Below, piece after piece: positions 22,805 through 32,626 of a stretch of 42,701 bases of DNA; positions within the stretch are counted from its first letter, which is position 1; each line of letters starts with the position of its first letter. Origin of the DNA: a virus; the IMG/VR virus record IMGVR_UViG_3300025889_000238, positions 1 through 42,701 of that record. One strand, given 5' to 3'. Below the pieces are notes generated by a model. The model worked only from the letters and a program-made list of their open reading frames with translations, did not search any database and had not been told where the DNA came from. The translations under genes and the position numbers were made by a program.

Positions 22805-24592
22805 TTATTTCACCAATTGATTAACTAAAGAGCTGTTTTCTTGTTGTTGGTTTTTAAATCTTTCTTCAGCTTGTTTTAACTTGGAAACAATATTTGCTTT
22901 GTATTCATCACCATATAAACTAGACGTCTTTATAACCCAATCTCTCCATTGTTTCATATCTGGATTCAAAAATAAATCCATAATCTTTTCATCTGAAGTA
23001 ACTGAAGCTATCATGAACATGTTGTATCCATCACTCTTTAATGCTTCTCTACTTTTACCTTTAGCTCCAGAGGTTTCAGTTGCGTCATAAAATTCTCTCA
23101 TAGACTCAGGATCGTATATATTATAAACATCAGAAAAGGTAACATCTTGTTCTCCACCTGAAGGTAGACTAACTTTCAATCTAAAGTCGCCCATTTTTCT
23201 ATTAGCTGTAAAGTCGTAGCCTAATAGTTCCCAATCTTTTTGGTTTATTTTTATTCTACCAGGCAAAGAAGACGTTTCTGGTAACACACCGCCACCAACT
23301 GATGTTCTAGAAAAATCAGATAATTCTTTCATTGCTGTTTCTACTTTAGTAGCTTGAACCTGCGCGATGGCATTATTGAAATCTCTTGTTTTTGTTTCTC
23401 CTTTAGATGGTGATGGCGTCCTTGGCAATGAAGGTGGCTTTATTGGTTGAATGTATTTACTTTTTAAACCTTTAGATTTTAATTCTTTTTTCAAACCTTC
23501 CCTAATGGCCGTTGATCTATATGTTGAAAGAGCTTCGTCTATGTTATTTTTATCTTCTATAGACATTTCGTTAAATCTCGCTTCACCTAAAACTTCTTTT
23601 ATAAGTCTTTTTCTTTCAGATACATTGTTTAACGGAATATCTAATAACATAGATAATGCTTCCTTGCTATTATTGTTATTATTTTTAATGTCTATTTCTT
23701 GGGCAGTATCGATCAATAGCTTACCACCTGATTGTTCTAATATCTTAGCTTTTGTTGCTTCATCGCTTATAGAATCTAACTCATTATTGTAAAACTCATC
23801 TTTGGTTTTCTTGCTCATGTTAGCTACTGTATCTTCTAGCATTTTATCGATGTACTCTTCTTGGTATATTTCTTTTCCATTTTTATCTCTACTAGCATAG
23901 CCTTTTGTTATAGCATTATTAAGATCAGTCATAGTAGAGCCATATACTTTTATTACAGTCTCATCCCAAGCTTCATCTATTCTTTTTCTAGCCTTTGGAT
24001 CATTACCCGCTATTATCATTTGTAAATCATCTTGATCTAGAACTTTTCCATCTTCTGTTTTTACTTTAAAGCTATATTTGTTATTTTTATCGTATTTAAA
24101 TTCGTAGTTACCATTGTCCAATGCTCTCTTGACTTTCAATAAAGGATCATAATATAAGCCGCCTTTGTCTAAATCTTTTTCTAAATCTATTTTTTCGCTA
24201 TATACTATATCAGCTATATCGCCAGCGGTTTTAGCTGAAGCAGAAAAAGCAGAAGAAGCAGTATCAATTTCTGCTTTTGTTTTTTTAATCAATTTGGGAG
24301 CTCCAAATGCGTCTGTGTCTTCTGATACGGTTCTACTCTCTTTTAAAAAGTCTTGAGCAGCTTGCTCAGCTTGCTTTATCATATCTGCTGTGACATTCTT
24401 GCTTTTAAGTATAGCTTGTCTTTGTCTTTCAGCTTTGAGCTCTAAACTATCATTGTATTCTTCGAGATCTTTTGATTTGGCCTCGTAATATTCTATTGCA
24501 TTGGTATATTGAGTATTGAAACTTTTTTGAAAAGCATCTGTAAATGCTTGCGGGTTTCCTATTCCATACCATCTTGGATTACTATAACTCAT
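22805..24592 (-). CDS. Probable internal virion/ejection protein (595 aa)
   Basis: The protein is long, charged and mostly helical with coiled-coil character (residues 35-90 and 240-390), and has a Pro-rich linker (IQPIKPPSLPRTPSPSKGE) near residue 380 and a beta-containing segment at about 430-500 (GDFRLKVSLPSGGEQDVTF). No enzyme motif is visible. It stands between the small Gly/Ala-rich protein and the giant protein, the place of gp15 in T7-type ejection modules. I infer that it forms part of the ejection channel or inner core. The leader (AAAATAAATAAA before ATG) is A-rich with no SD. Confidence 0.68.
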   Translation of the reverse strand: MSYSNPRWYGIGNPQAFTDAFQKSFNTQYTNAIEYYEAKSKDLEEYNDSLELKAERQRQAILKSKNVTADMIKQAEQAAQDFLKESRTVSEDTDAFGAPKLIKKTKAEIDTASSAFSASAKTAGDIADIVYSEKIDLEKDLDKGGLYYDPLLKVKRALDNGNYEFKYDKNNKYSFKVKTEDGKVLDQDDLQMIIAGNDPKARKRIDEAWDETVIKVYGSTMTDLNNAITKGYASRDKNGKEIYQEEYIDKMLEDTVANMSKKTKDEFYNNELDSISDEATKAKILEQSGGKLLIDTAQEIDIKNNNNNSKEALSMLLDIPLNNVSERKRLIKEVLGEARFNEMSIEDKNNIDEALSTYRSTAIREGLKKELKSKGLKSKYIQPIKPPSLPRTPSPSKGETKTRDFNNAIAQVQATKVETAMKELSDFSRTSVGGGVLPETSSLPGRIKINQKDWELLGYDFTANRKMGDFRLKVSLPSGGEQDVTFSDVYNIYDPESMREFYDATETSGAKGKSREALKSDGYNMFMIASVTSDEKIMDLFLNPDMKQWRDWVIKTSSLYGDEYKANIVSKLKQAEERFKNQQQENSSLVNQLVK

Positions 24593-24603
24593 TTTATTTA
24601 TTT

Positions 24604-25305
24604 TTACCCTGTAAAACCAAGTTTATTAAGATCACCTGTATAATCCATGCTACCTGCTTGACCACCAAACCCTGCTCCAAGCCCAGCTCCAAGTGCAGAT
24701 CCTGCACCACCTAATGCAGCTTGCGTGTATTGCATTTTTGCGAATTCTGCTTGTCCCATAAGCGCTGATGCTCTATTTAGTTTTGCAATATCTCTAGATT
24801 CTTGCGCTGCAAATCCAAATTGAGCTGCTCCAGCTCTTGCTGCATCTACTCTTCTTCCTTCTTGCAATATTCTCCTTTGTCTAGATTCTTCTCCTTGAGC
24901 TCTCAACATTATATTTCTAACTTCCTGCTGTTCTAATTGTGCAGCTATATTGAGCTTACTTTGTAAAGCTTGTCTAGCTAACTCAGTAGCTCCACCAGAT
25001 CCAAAGCCACCACGTAATACTAATTGTCTTTGATTTTCTAAAGCTTGATCTGTTTGTTCTGCTTGCAATCTTGTTGCTTCTGTAGATACCTGCAAGTTAG
25101 CCATTGTGTTTTGTATTTGACTACTTCTATCTTGTATGAACTCTGACAAATCAGGTATTGCTTGACGATTAGCCTCTAATTCGGCTATCTCCTTCTCATA
25201 TCTTTCAGCCATTTCTTTTTGCTGCATAGCCATGTAGCCAGAAGATATAGCCTGTATTAAACCTGCACCTGCTTGTGCTGCTGCCATTGCTAAAAAATTT
25301 CCCAT
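24604..25305 (-). CDS. Gly/Ala-rich internal virion protein, T7 gp14-like role (233 aa)
   Basis: The N-terminus (MGNFLAMAAAQAGAGLIQAI) is hydrophobic and Ala/Gly-rich, the centre is a long Gln/Glu/Arg helix, and the C-terminus has a GxxxG-rich stretch (GGAGSALGAGLGAGFGG). This layout, a small protein with two potential membrane-inserting ends around a coiled coil, matches T7 gp14 and P22-type ejection proteins, which form the outer-membrane pore during DNA delivery. Direct sequence homology cannot be claimed. It is the first gene of the three-gene ejection set and lies immediately after the tail-hub genes. Confidence 0.7.
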   Translation of the reverse strand: MGNFLAMAAAQAGAGLIQAISSGYMAMQQKEMAERYEKEIAELEANRQAIPDLSEFIQDRSSQIQNTMANLQVSTEATRLQAEQTDQALENQRQLVLRGGFGSGGATELARQALQSKLNIAAQLEQQEVRNIMLRAQGEESRQRRILQEGRRVDAARAGAAQFGFAAQESRDIAKLNRASALMGQAEFAKMQYTQAALGGAGSALGAGLGAGFGGQAGSMDYTGDLNKLGFTG

Positions 25306-25307
25306 AT

Positions 25308-26681
25308 TTATATTTTTACTTGGTTAGACACTGCATATAACTCTACTTTTTTACCATTACCAGTAGCTTCGTGATATAACATATCTACTTCTAAGTAGTA
25401 TCCTTTTATTCCAAGAGTTGTATTTAGTGTATTTCTATTAAATGTTGCGTTATAATCTGACGTTAAGTGCAAAACTTCTTGCTTTAGCTCTTTGTAGTAT
25501 TTACTTTCTTTGAGTTCAAAACCTACATCTATAGACACGCCATTAGCATCTAATATAGTCACACCTTTCTTAGGTATTTTATATGCTAGTTCTCTTTGCT
25601 TGCTATAAGTAGAGCCAGGCTTTGAAACACTCTCGGCTTCTGCTCTGTCCATGCTCCAGTCTTCAGTACCTTCGTAACTTATAGTCATAAACGTTTTTAT
25701 ATCGCTCGGACTATCGTTCATAACGAAAGTAACATAAGAAGGATCGTTATACGTGCTTTCATAAAAGTTGTTATAAGTAGCAGATTCGTATTGCTTATAC
25801 AAGTTAACACTATTAAATGTAAAGAACTGATTAAGCATACTAAATCCAAAAGTAGGTTTATAAGTATAAAAACTAACCCATCCTTTAGATTTTTCTGAGT
25901 ATCCTAAAGTTAAAAAACCATTTTCATCAGTAGTTGTAGCAGAGTTGGTTTGTGTTTTTTTGCCTCCTTTTAATTCACTGTGCTGCAATGAAACAATGTA
26001 TTGTCCAAATCTTTCATCGTACATACCGTACACTCTTCCTTTTTCTGCTCCTCCAGCTGTATTTATTCTAGTCTTTTCTAAATTATCTCTAAAGAAAGTG
26101 CTCATACCTTGATCGGATATTTCTTCTAATCCATTTTGAGACAATCTAAGTACTGCTGCTCTGTTCTTATCTACGAAATATTTTCTATGAGCATATACTG
26201 CAAAGCTTTCAGGGTTATCTGAAATACCAAACCTACCAGCATATGCTGATATTTGTCCTATTACGGAATCTCTAGACACGCCTAGTGAAGTTCCTTCCGC
26301 CGTAAATATAGCATCCTTGTCTATTAAAGCTTTACTAACTTTGTGCTCTTGAAATATATTTAAATTAGTATCTTCAGAATATAAAAGCTGTATTGCTCCA
26401 TTAGCTGCATCTAAAGATTTAGTTATACTTTTAGCTATAGAGAATTGATTAGTATTATTTATATCTGTTTTAGAATTATAAATATCAGAGTGTATCATTG
26501 TATTTACTCTTCTATTTATAGCATAGTCTTCATCTACCATATAGGCCCTGGCTCCGTAGTCTGTAGATGTACCATTGAAGTCTCCTTTTATTCTAGATTC
26601 TTCTACGTGCCAATAGCCAGTATCGTTAGATCCTGTAAGGACGAATGAATTATAATAACTTATTTCTATTTGCTTAGCCAT
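25308..26681 (-). CDS. Tail hub/tubular protein, second part (457 aa)
   Basis: A beta-rich protein with aromatic repeats such as GRVYGMYDERFGQYIVSL, GWVSFYTYKP and the segment LSQNGLEEISDQGMSTFFRD, which I recognise from the C-terminal part of tail proteins in crAss-like and marine flavobacterial phages. These sequences suggest a beta-propeller-like arrangement. It follows the 1238-aa hub protein by 14 bases, and in related phages the two may be a single longer protein, so this could be a split form. It probably forms the short tail tube or its tip together with that protein. Confidence 0.66.
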   Translation of the reverse strand: MAKQIEISYYNSFVLTGSNDTGYWHVEESRIKGDFNGTSTDYGARAYMVDEDYAINRRVNTMIHSDIYNSKTDINNTNQFSIAKSITKSLDAANGAIQLLYSEDTNLNIFQEHKVSKALIDKDAIFTAEGTSLGVSRDSVIGQISAYAGRFGISDNPESFAVYAHRKYFVDKNRAAVLRLSQNGLEEISDQGMSTFFRDNLEKTRINTAGGAEKGRVYGMYDERFGQYIVSLQHSELKGGKKTQTNSATTTDENGFLTLGYSEKSKGWVSFYTYKPTFGFSMLNQFFTFNSVNLYKQYESATYNNFYESTYNDPSYVTFVMNDSPSDIKTFMTISYEGTEDWSMDRAEAESVSKPGSTYSKQRELAYKIPKKGVTILDANGVSIDVGFELKESKYYKELKQEVLHLTSDYNATFNRNTLNTTLGIKGYYLEVDMLYHEATGNGKKVELYAVSNQVKI

Positions 26682-26695
26682 TTGTTTTGTTTGTT

Positions 26696-29600
26696 TTAAC
26701 CACCAAGAATATCTCTGATTCTTTCAAGAAGACTTGGATTACAATCTTCTGTAGGATCGAAGTTAATAATAGAAGAAACAGAATCAACAATACCGTCGCT
26801 TCCTATAGTTGCTACTTTTCCTTTTAAAGGATTTTTGCTTACAAAGTAAAAATACTCACCTTCTGGCATAGTCTTTTGTAAAGAGTAATCAGTATAAACT
26901 ATATGATCTACATCTATATTTAACCAATTTTCAAACGTGCTAGGGCCAATGACAGCAGCGAAGTTAGTAGCATAATACGTTGCGGGGCCTCCTCCTACTG
27001 CATCGCATAGATTATCTATAGTTTGACCAGCTGTTCTTACTAGTTGTCCTTCTTTTATAGTTATCGTGTTTTCATCTATGCGTACTGTAGCTGTGTCTGT
27101 TAATCCATATTCATCAGTAGCCGTTAGCGTTACAGTTCTATCGGCATTGCTACCAGCGAAGAAGGTCTCTGCGTTTGCAATATCCCATAAACCAGTAGTT
27201 AAAAGCTCATAGCTGCCATCTACGATATTGTCTAGCTTAAAATATTTATTAAAAGACGTATCACCAAAAGTAAAAGTAGGTGTTACATTTTTATACTTGT
27301 TAAAAAATCCGCTTGGCTTTTTACTTCCATTGTCTATGGAATTATTGGTATATATAACTTTAGAGTTTTCTCCGCCATATTTTGTTATCTCTATAGGACT
27401 AGAAGGAGCTGTTATATTAGGAGCTGCATTGTAAACGATAGCTTGTATAGTCTCATGATTTGTTCCGCCAGAGTCTGTTACAGAGATTCTAACATCGTAA
27501 ACATCGTTTAAGTCATTTCTAAATGCAAATGTACTAGCAGTCTTCAACTTATAAGATCCTGATTCTAATGCTATCGAAAAGTCAGAAGTATGATCAACAC
27601 CATCGCTAACCCTTGTTACCTTGTCTAGTGCAAAAACAAAGTTACCGTCACCAGATCCATTTTGATTTGCACTTAACGTACCAATAACTGTTCCAGAAGT
27701 GGCGCTTTCGTAAAAACCCGCCTCCTTAGTACTTATCTGTAATGGGTTTAGAGTATCAGGCTGCGTTATGTCTATGTCATCGGGTAGATCTCCTACGCCT
27801 AATAATATTTCGTCCATTAAGTCTGACACTAGCCCGTTAGTAGAAGTTTCATAGTATATGTCAAGTTTAGATTTAAAAGGTTCCGTTTCAAAAACAGAAA
27901 GACCTTCGTAATATTTACTAAAAACTAATTTATCTGCATCTTTTACCGTCTGTGGACTGGATAAGTTTATCTCTTGTTGCGAAGCAAAAGTATCTTCTAC
28001 TTTAACATCAGTGTGTAATGCTAAGCTAGTGAAATTAACAGAGTAACCATTTAGTTGATCATTGATAATAGTTGCTGCATTTCCAAGTTGGTCCGCGTCT
28101 AAGTTGAATGAAATTGATTTAGTCTTGTCTGTTCTAGCAAAAAACACATTAGCTTTGTTATTACTGGTACTTCCAGTATATGCTTTCATGTTTTGTAGTT
28201 CTGCTACTAAAGGGTTTTTATCTTTACCATACACGAACTTATAAACAGTAAAACCACCAGTTCCAGATTTATTATCATCTCCAGAAATATATAAGTTTTG
28301 CTCGTATGCTGTGCCAAGGCTTATTACCTCTGTGAGTTCGTGATATGAATCATTTGTTTTAGATTCTCCTCTATCATCAGGTGGATTATTGAGATGAGAT
28401 CCTACAAGTTTAAATATAACTTTAGGATACAACCTAACGTCGGAACCCATTGTTCCGTCTCTATTAAGATCCGTATCATTTAAAGATCTTGGAACTTTGT
28501 TTACGTTATCTCCATGTAAAAACAACCAACTACGACCTCCAGTTAATGTGTCTTCTGGTTGCTCTGTTATATTGTTCCAACCATCAAAGGTATGAGGTGC
28601 ATATATATTATAGTACTCTTGCTCTTGTTGTTTTACTACTATTCTATATGAATACCACCCATGAGGATTATAAGGTATGCCATAAGATACGTCTGCTTTG
28701 AATTTACTCTCGCTTGTTAGTTGTCTATCTTGAAAGCTTATAGCTAATGAATTACCATAGCAGTCGTCAGTTGCATTCCATTTACCATCCGCATTTAAAG
28801 CGAAATCGCTTGTAACCTCAGGAGCAGTTATTGTATCCGCATCAACACTTTTATTGGAAGAAAGTATAACTGGAGATTGTCTGCCGAATATATCTGAAAA
28901 AACAATACCTACTTGATACGTTCTTCTTTGCTTTAGCGTGTGGTATTTATATATGCTATTCATCCATTGCTTTAATCCATATAAATATGGAGCGGCAGCT
29001 GGACTTATTTTACTAGCTTGATCTACAGTACCTTTAGTTACTACATCTACTTTGTAGTTCATACCTTTATTACCTTTAGTATCTACAGGATGCGCGTAGT
29101 TTTCTACATAGTTTCCAAATACTAGCCTATTGTTAACAGTGTCTAACGCTTTGGCAAGTATAGGAACTTGATCATATGTTCTGCTTATTTGATCTTCTGG
29201 CAATAATTGTATTGGCTCTGAAGAGTTATAAGTATATTTAAATACTTGTCTATAATATAAAGAACTAGTACTTTTAGGTTGAACAGTGTATACTTCTATT
29301 TCACTAGATTCTATATCTGATATAGGTATAGATTTGACTAGCTTAAAAGACGTACTGTTAGATTCTTTTAGTAGTATTTCTATTTCTTGTATATGGTATG
29401 GATTCGTATATGTACTACCAGGTGATGTAGTAGCAAATTCGTTTTTATTAGGCAAAGGTATTCTAAGATCAACTTTGTTGATTCTATTCTGCATAATATC
29501 TACTATGCCTTTTTTGTATATTTCTTTCTTACCTGTTAAAACCTCAGGCTCGCCAGATGTTGCATTTTTTTCATTGTCATTGCTACTATTAGTTATTAAG

Positions 29601-30412
29601 CCAGAATTTAAAGGCTCGAATATTGACTGAGTAAATGGAGCAATCAAAGAATATTCCCCATCGTCGTATCTATATCTGTAAGAAAATCTTATAAATCTTT
29701 CTTTCATATACTCAGAGTAATCATCGCTAGTGTCTCTACTAGTACCTGCTGTACCTGCGTCGTTATGCAAGAATATAGTTTTATAAGGAGCGTATTTAGC
29801 TACACTTACTGTTTCTTCACAGTCATAATATTGATCTTCGTGAGATACGTAATTTTCTAAAGCCGTGTTTATATTTATTTTTCTTGGTTGATTCAAGTTA
29901 TCAGTCCAAAACAATAAATTATCTATAATGCTTACGCCTGTTATTAAGTGGTTCTTACTGAAATTCAGCCAAGATCCAAAAACCAAAGTACTATTATTTT
30001 TTGTTTCTAAGTCATATAGTATTATAGCGCAATGCTCTTCAATGTCAGCACTGTAGTTTGATGTTCCAGCTTTTTGAGCTCTAGTTATTGATCTTATATC
30101 ATCAGTAAAAGAGTCACTAGTGAAGTTAGTTATAAAATATACTACTCTTTTATTTCTTAAATCTTTGCAGTAGCCTATAACTTCATAACCACTACCAGTT
30201 AACAAAGTAGATCCATCGCCAGTTAAGTCTGGTGCTATGACGCCATTAACTTTTAAATTGCCTAATACATTTTCAATGGCACCTGCATCAGAACCTTCAG
30301 ATTCTATTATATGAATATTCTGAGCTTCTCTATACTCTCCTTTAGGTATTAACCTCTCATCGAGGTCTTTGTTCATTCTACCTCTAGTAAAATTCTGTTT
30401 AATTTCAGGCAT
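26696..30412 (-). CDS. Tail hub/stabilisation protein with cadherin-like C-terminal domains (1238 aa)
   Basis: The start reads MPEIKQNFTRGRMNKDLDER followed by LIPKGEYREAQNI and a Gly-Asn-rich turn (ENVLGNLKVNG). This opening (NFT.G.MNKDLDERL.P.GEYR.A.N) is a signature of tail proteins in crAss-like and related short-tailed phages. The first 870 residues are beta-rich. Residues about 885-1125 contain two repeats of cadherin/Ig-like character (TSGTVIGTLSA, VYDVRISVTDSGG; DRTVTLTATDEYGLTDTA), each closing in a V.DS/TDEYG turn. The C-terminus has a short Cys-containing segment. The protein probably builds the tail stub, with the repeats exposed for contact with the cell surface. Confidence 0.75.
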   Translation of the reverse strand: MPEIKQNFTRGRMNKDLDERLIPKGEYREAQNIHIIESEGSDAGAIENVLGNLKVNGVIAPDLTGDGSTLLTGSGYEVIGYCKDLRNKRVVYFITNFTSDSFTDDIRSITRAQKAGTSNYSADIEEHCAIILYDLETKNNSTLVFGSWLNFSKNHLITGVSIIDNLLFWTDNLNQPRKININTALENYVSHEDQYYDCEETVSVAKYAPYKTIFLHNDAGTAGTSRDTSDDYSEYMKERFIRFSYRYRYDDGEYSLIAPFTQSIFEPLNSGLITNSSNDNEKNATSGEPEVLTGKKEIYKKGIVDIMQNRINKVDLRIPLPNKNEFATTSPGSTYTNPYHIQEIEILLKESNSTSFKLVKSIPISDIESSEIEVYTVQPKSTSSLYYRQVFKYTYNSSEPIQLLPEDQISRTYDQVPILAKALDTVNNRLVFGNYVENYAHPVDTKGNKGMNYKVDVVTKGTVDQASKISPAAAPYLYGLKQWMNSIYKYHTLKQRRTYQVGIVFSDIFGRQSPVILSSNKSVDADTITAPEVTSDFALNADGKWNATDDCYGNSLAISFQDRQLTSESKFKADVSYGIPYNPHGWYSYRIVVKQQEQEYYNIYAPHTFDGWNNITEQPEDTLTGGRSWLFLHGDNVNKVPRSLNDTDLNRDGTMGSDVRLYPKVIFKLVGSHLNNPPDDRGESKTNDSYHELTEVISLGTAYEQNLYISGDDNKSGTGGFTVYKFVYGKDKNPLVAELQNMKAYTGSTSNNKANVFFARTDKTKSISFNLDADQLGNAATIINDQLNGYSVNFTSLALHTDVKVEDTFASQQEINLSSPQTVKDADKLVFSKYYEGLSVFETEPFKSKLDIYYETSTNGLVSDLMDEILLGVGDLPDDIDITQPDTLNPLQISTKEAGFYESATSGTVIGTLSANQNGSGDGNFVFALDKVTRVSDGVDHTSDFSIALESGSYKLKTASTFAFRNDLNDVYDVRISVTDSGGTNHETIQAIVYNAAPNITAPSSPIEITKYGGENSKVIYTNNSIDNGSKKPSGFFNKYKNVTPTFTFGDTSFNKYFKLDNIVDGSYELLTTGLWDIANAETFFAGSNADRTVTLTATDEYGLTDTATVRIDENTITIKEGQLVRTAGQTIDNLCDAVGGGPATYYATNFAAVIGPSTFENWLNIDVDHIVYTDYSLQKTMPEGEYFYFVSKNPLKGKVATIGSDGIVDSVSSIINFDPTEDCNPSLLERIRDILGG

Positions 30413-30416
30413 TTAA

Positions 30417-31541
30417 TTAATGTTTAATATGTTTACTCTTACCTCTCATCACGTTAATCATTTCCGTAGTATTGAAATTATACAACCTTATCTTTGCGTT
30501 GCGCATTGCAGCGAACCTTTCTTTTTGAGCTCTACGGATTTGATATTCAGGTATATTTAATTTAGTTGAAAGTATAGCGTGATATACATATTTGTACAGC
30601 GCATCTTCAGCAAGCTTAGATACTTTCATTTCTGCATCTGTACCTAATCCATCTGATATATATTTAATCAATATAGTTTTACCAGCCATGTCGCTAGTAA
30701 ATCCAAATTGTCCATTAGCCTCATCTACTACAAACATACCATTTGAGTTTGCTCTAGCAGCGTCGATGCCGTATCTACCGCCTCTATTAAAAACTCTATT
30801 AGCTATATAGTGAGTATATAACCAGTAGTCGTCGTCTTTTAAATTACCACTAAACGTATATAAATCAAAATCTTGAAATCTAGTTTGAGTAACAGATGGA
30901 TTTATTTCAGTAACCTTACCGTCACTGTTAAATAAATAGTTACCATCATCATCCTGCGCCACAGATTGAGATGGTCTACTAGTAAGTTCTCTCGTTGGAA
31001 ATATAGGATGCTCAAGTCCAGCTGTATCTACCCAAGATAACATCGTATACTGCACGTAATCTTGTGGCATAGGCAAAGTTAAAGTTGGTGGAACATCTAC
31101 TTCTTGTATCTTTTCTATCTTAGATATATCGTAAGAAAACTCTTGTATACCTCGCTTAGCGTGGAACAATATGTCTGATCTCCTAACCTTGTTCAATACC
31201 TTGCCTTCTCCAGTGTAGCCATACATGAAGTTATTCACAAAGTCCTCTAGTGTTATATATCTATAATCGCCTAGCGATCTATCTACAAACTTTACATTTA
31301 CTATAGAACTTAAAGCTGGTTTACCAGAGCTAAAAGTAATTAAGCCTGTCACAGCATCATAGCTGTAATTAGCTTGATCGACCTCTACTCCGTCATCTTC
31401 TATGATGAATCCATCGATGCCATTTGGTAAATCTTGTACTGTTAGCTGGTATTCTCCGCTAGTAACTTGAGCAGAAGTAGTTGTAAACTTTTGACTCAGG
31501 CTATAATATTGTTCTGCTGTAGTTGTTCCTAGTAATCCCAT
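30417..31541 (-). CDS. Ring/neck (head-tail connector) protein (374 aa)
   Basis: The first 100 residues are a beta domain (LTVQDLPNGIDGFIIEDDGV; ITFSSGKP), followed by a mixed domain with LEDFVNNFMYGYTGEGKVL and RRSDILFHAKRGIQEFSYDI, and a C-terminal helix-rich segment (KLAEDALYKYVYHAILSTKL, RRAQKERFAAMRNAKIRLYN). The pattern matches the neck/ring proteins found between the capsid and tail-hub genes in crAss-like phages. It follows the 340-aa ring protein with a 6-base gap. The N-terminal beta domain could be an accessory decoration. It should connect the portal to the tail hub. Confidence 0.66.
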   Translation of the reverse strand: MGLLGTTTAEQYYSLSQKFTTTSAQVTSGEYQLTVQDLPNGIDGFIIEDDGVEVDQANYSYDAVTGLITFSSGKPALSSIVNVKFVDRSLGDYRYITLEDFVNNFMYGYTGEGKVLNKVRRSDILFHAKRGIQEFSYDISKIEKIQEVDVPPTLTLPMPQDYVQYTMLSWVDTAGLEHPIFPTRELTSRPSQSVAQDDDGNYLFNSDGKVTEINPSVTQTRFQDFDLYTFSGNLKDDDYWLYTHYIANRVFNRGGRYGIDAARANSNGMFVVDEANGQFGFTSDMAGKTILIKYISDGLGTDAEMKVSKLAEDALYKYVYHAILSTKLNIPEYQIRRAQKERFAAMRNAKIRLYNFNTTEMINVMRGKSKHIKH

Positions 31542-31547
31542 TTTTTA

Positions 31548-32570
31548 TTATTGTTGTCTTTTATTCATCGCATCAGCCGTAGCTAACTGAGTTACACCTT
31601 GTACTATTGATGGATCTTTGATTATTAAACCTGCATACCCTAGTATAGAAGATATTAAGTTAGGCTCTAATGATTCGTGCAGCGTGAAATCAGTTGAACC
31701 TTGATTTGTAGTAGCGTACAAGTCTTGAATCCTAAGAGTCATAGTGACGGCGTTAGCTGCTCCAGTTAAAAACGAATCAGTGAAAGTAATAGTGTCTCCA
31801 TTTTTAAATCCAGTACCTACTCCTTTTATTTCAACATTTCCTATGCCTAAGCCCGTAGCAACTAATTCTATGACAGCACCATCTCCGTCTCCACTTGTTG
31901 AAACTCCAGTAGTTGTTCCAACTGTTGCGGTGTAAGTGCCTGGCGTTATACCAGTTGCGTTAGTAGTTATTATGCCTATTGACTTGCTACCAAGTATAAC
32001 ACCTCCATCAACAAATGGATTAGCATCGTAAATCTCTGTACCATATTGTGCATTAACGGTGTATCCAAATCTAGGATCACTTGGTTTTGCAACATAGTTA
32101 ATAGCTACATTCTCTGTAATACTAGGATCAAAAACAACTTCAGTTGCCTCTTGATAGTAAATAGGAAAAGTACTTGATGGTTTAGTTAAAGGAGATGATT
32201 TTAAAAAAGGTAATCTTACTTTGTCTACCTTCTCTACCTTTAACCCGTGATTACGCATGGTTACATCTAATATTCTGTACGCATCTGTAGGTACAGTAAC
32301 CTTGCCACTTGATGGAGTTAATGTAGCAGACTTATAATGTTCATCTATCTGCTCTTGTATTTTCTCTGCTAAATCAGCGTAACCTTCGTTCGTCCGATTT
32401 ATGTTTTCAATATTTAAAAACTGGTTGTACTGATAAAACAAACCATCTAGTAATTCTAGCTGGGCTTGTCTTGCTAAGTTATTGAACTCATAAGGTGTTA
32501 AGTAACCTCGTTCTTCTTTGTTCAATATTGATAAAACGGATTTGTAAACTTTATTTACGTTGATAGCCAT
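31548..32570 (-). CDS. Ring/neck protein with inserted beta domain (340 aa)
   Basis: Residues 1-80 are helical: VNKVYKSVLSILNKEERGYL followed by TPYEFNNLARQAQLELLDG, a start I recognise from ring proteins of crAss-like and flavobacterial phages. A beta part follows (VTVPTDAYRILDVTMRNHG; AINYVAKPSDPRFGY). At about residues 195-285 there is a Gly/Thr-rich insert (TPGTYTATVGTTTGVSTSGD, GTGFKNGDTITFTD) that looks like an added surface domain. The helical end (EPNLISSILGYAGLIIKD) closes the core. It likely forms a ring under the portal. Confidence 0.68.
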   Translation of the reverse strand: MAINVNKVYKSVLSILNKEERGYLTPYEFNNLARQAQLELLDGLFYQYNQFLNIENINRTNEGYADLAEKIQEQIDEHYKSATLTPSSGKVTVPTDAYRILDVTMRNHGLKVEKVDKVRLPFLKSSPLTKPSSTFPIYYQEATEVVFDPSITENVAINYVAKPSDPRFGYTVNAQYGTEIYDANPFVDGGVILGSKSIGIITTNATGITPGTYTATVGTTTGVSTSGDGDGAVIELVATGLGIGNVEIKGVGTGFKNGDTITFTDSFLTGAANAVTMTLRIQDLYATTNQGSTDFTLHESLEPNLISSILGYAGLIIKDPSIVQGVTQLATADAMNKRQQ

Positions 32571-32593
32571 AATTCTTTTTTTGATTATAGCCT

Positions 32594-32615
32594 AAGGGCG
32601 AGTTGCCCCGCCCTT
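32594..32615 (-). other. Hairpin between the 248-aa gene and the ring gene
   Basis: A 7-bp inverted repeat (AAGGGCG / CGCCCTT on the - strand) with an 8-base loop lies in the 56-base gap. On the - strand it is not followed by a T-run but by AGGCTATAATC and an A-run, so it is not a classic terminator; the TATAAT lies about 20 bases before the ring-gene start codon. Its 5' arm shares CAAGGGCGG with the terminator after the capsid gene, so the two elements may be related by descent. Confidence 0.5.
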
Positions 32616-32626
32616 GACTACATTAG

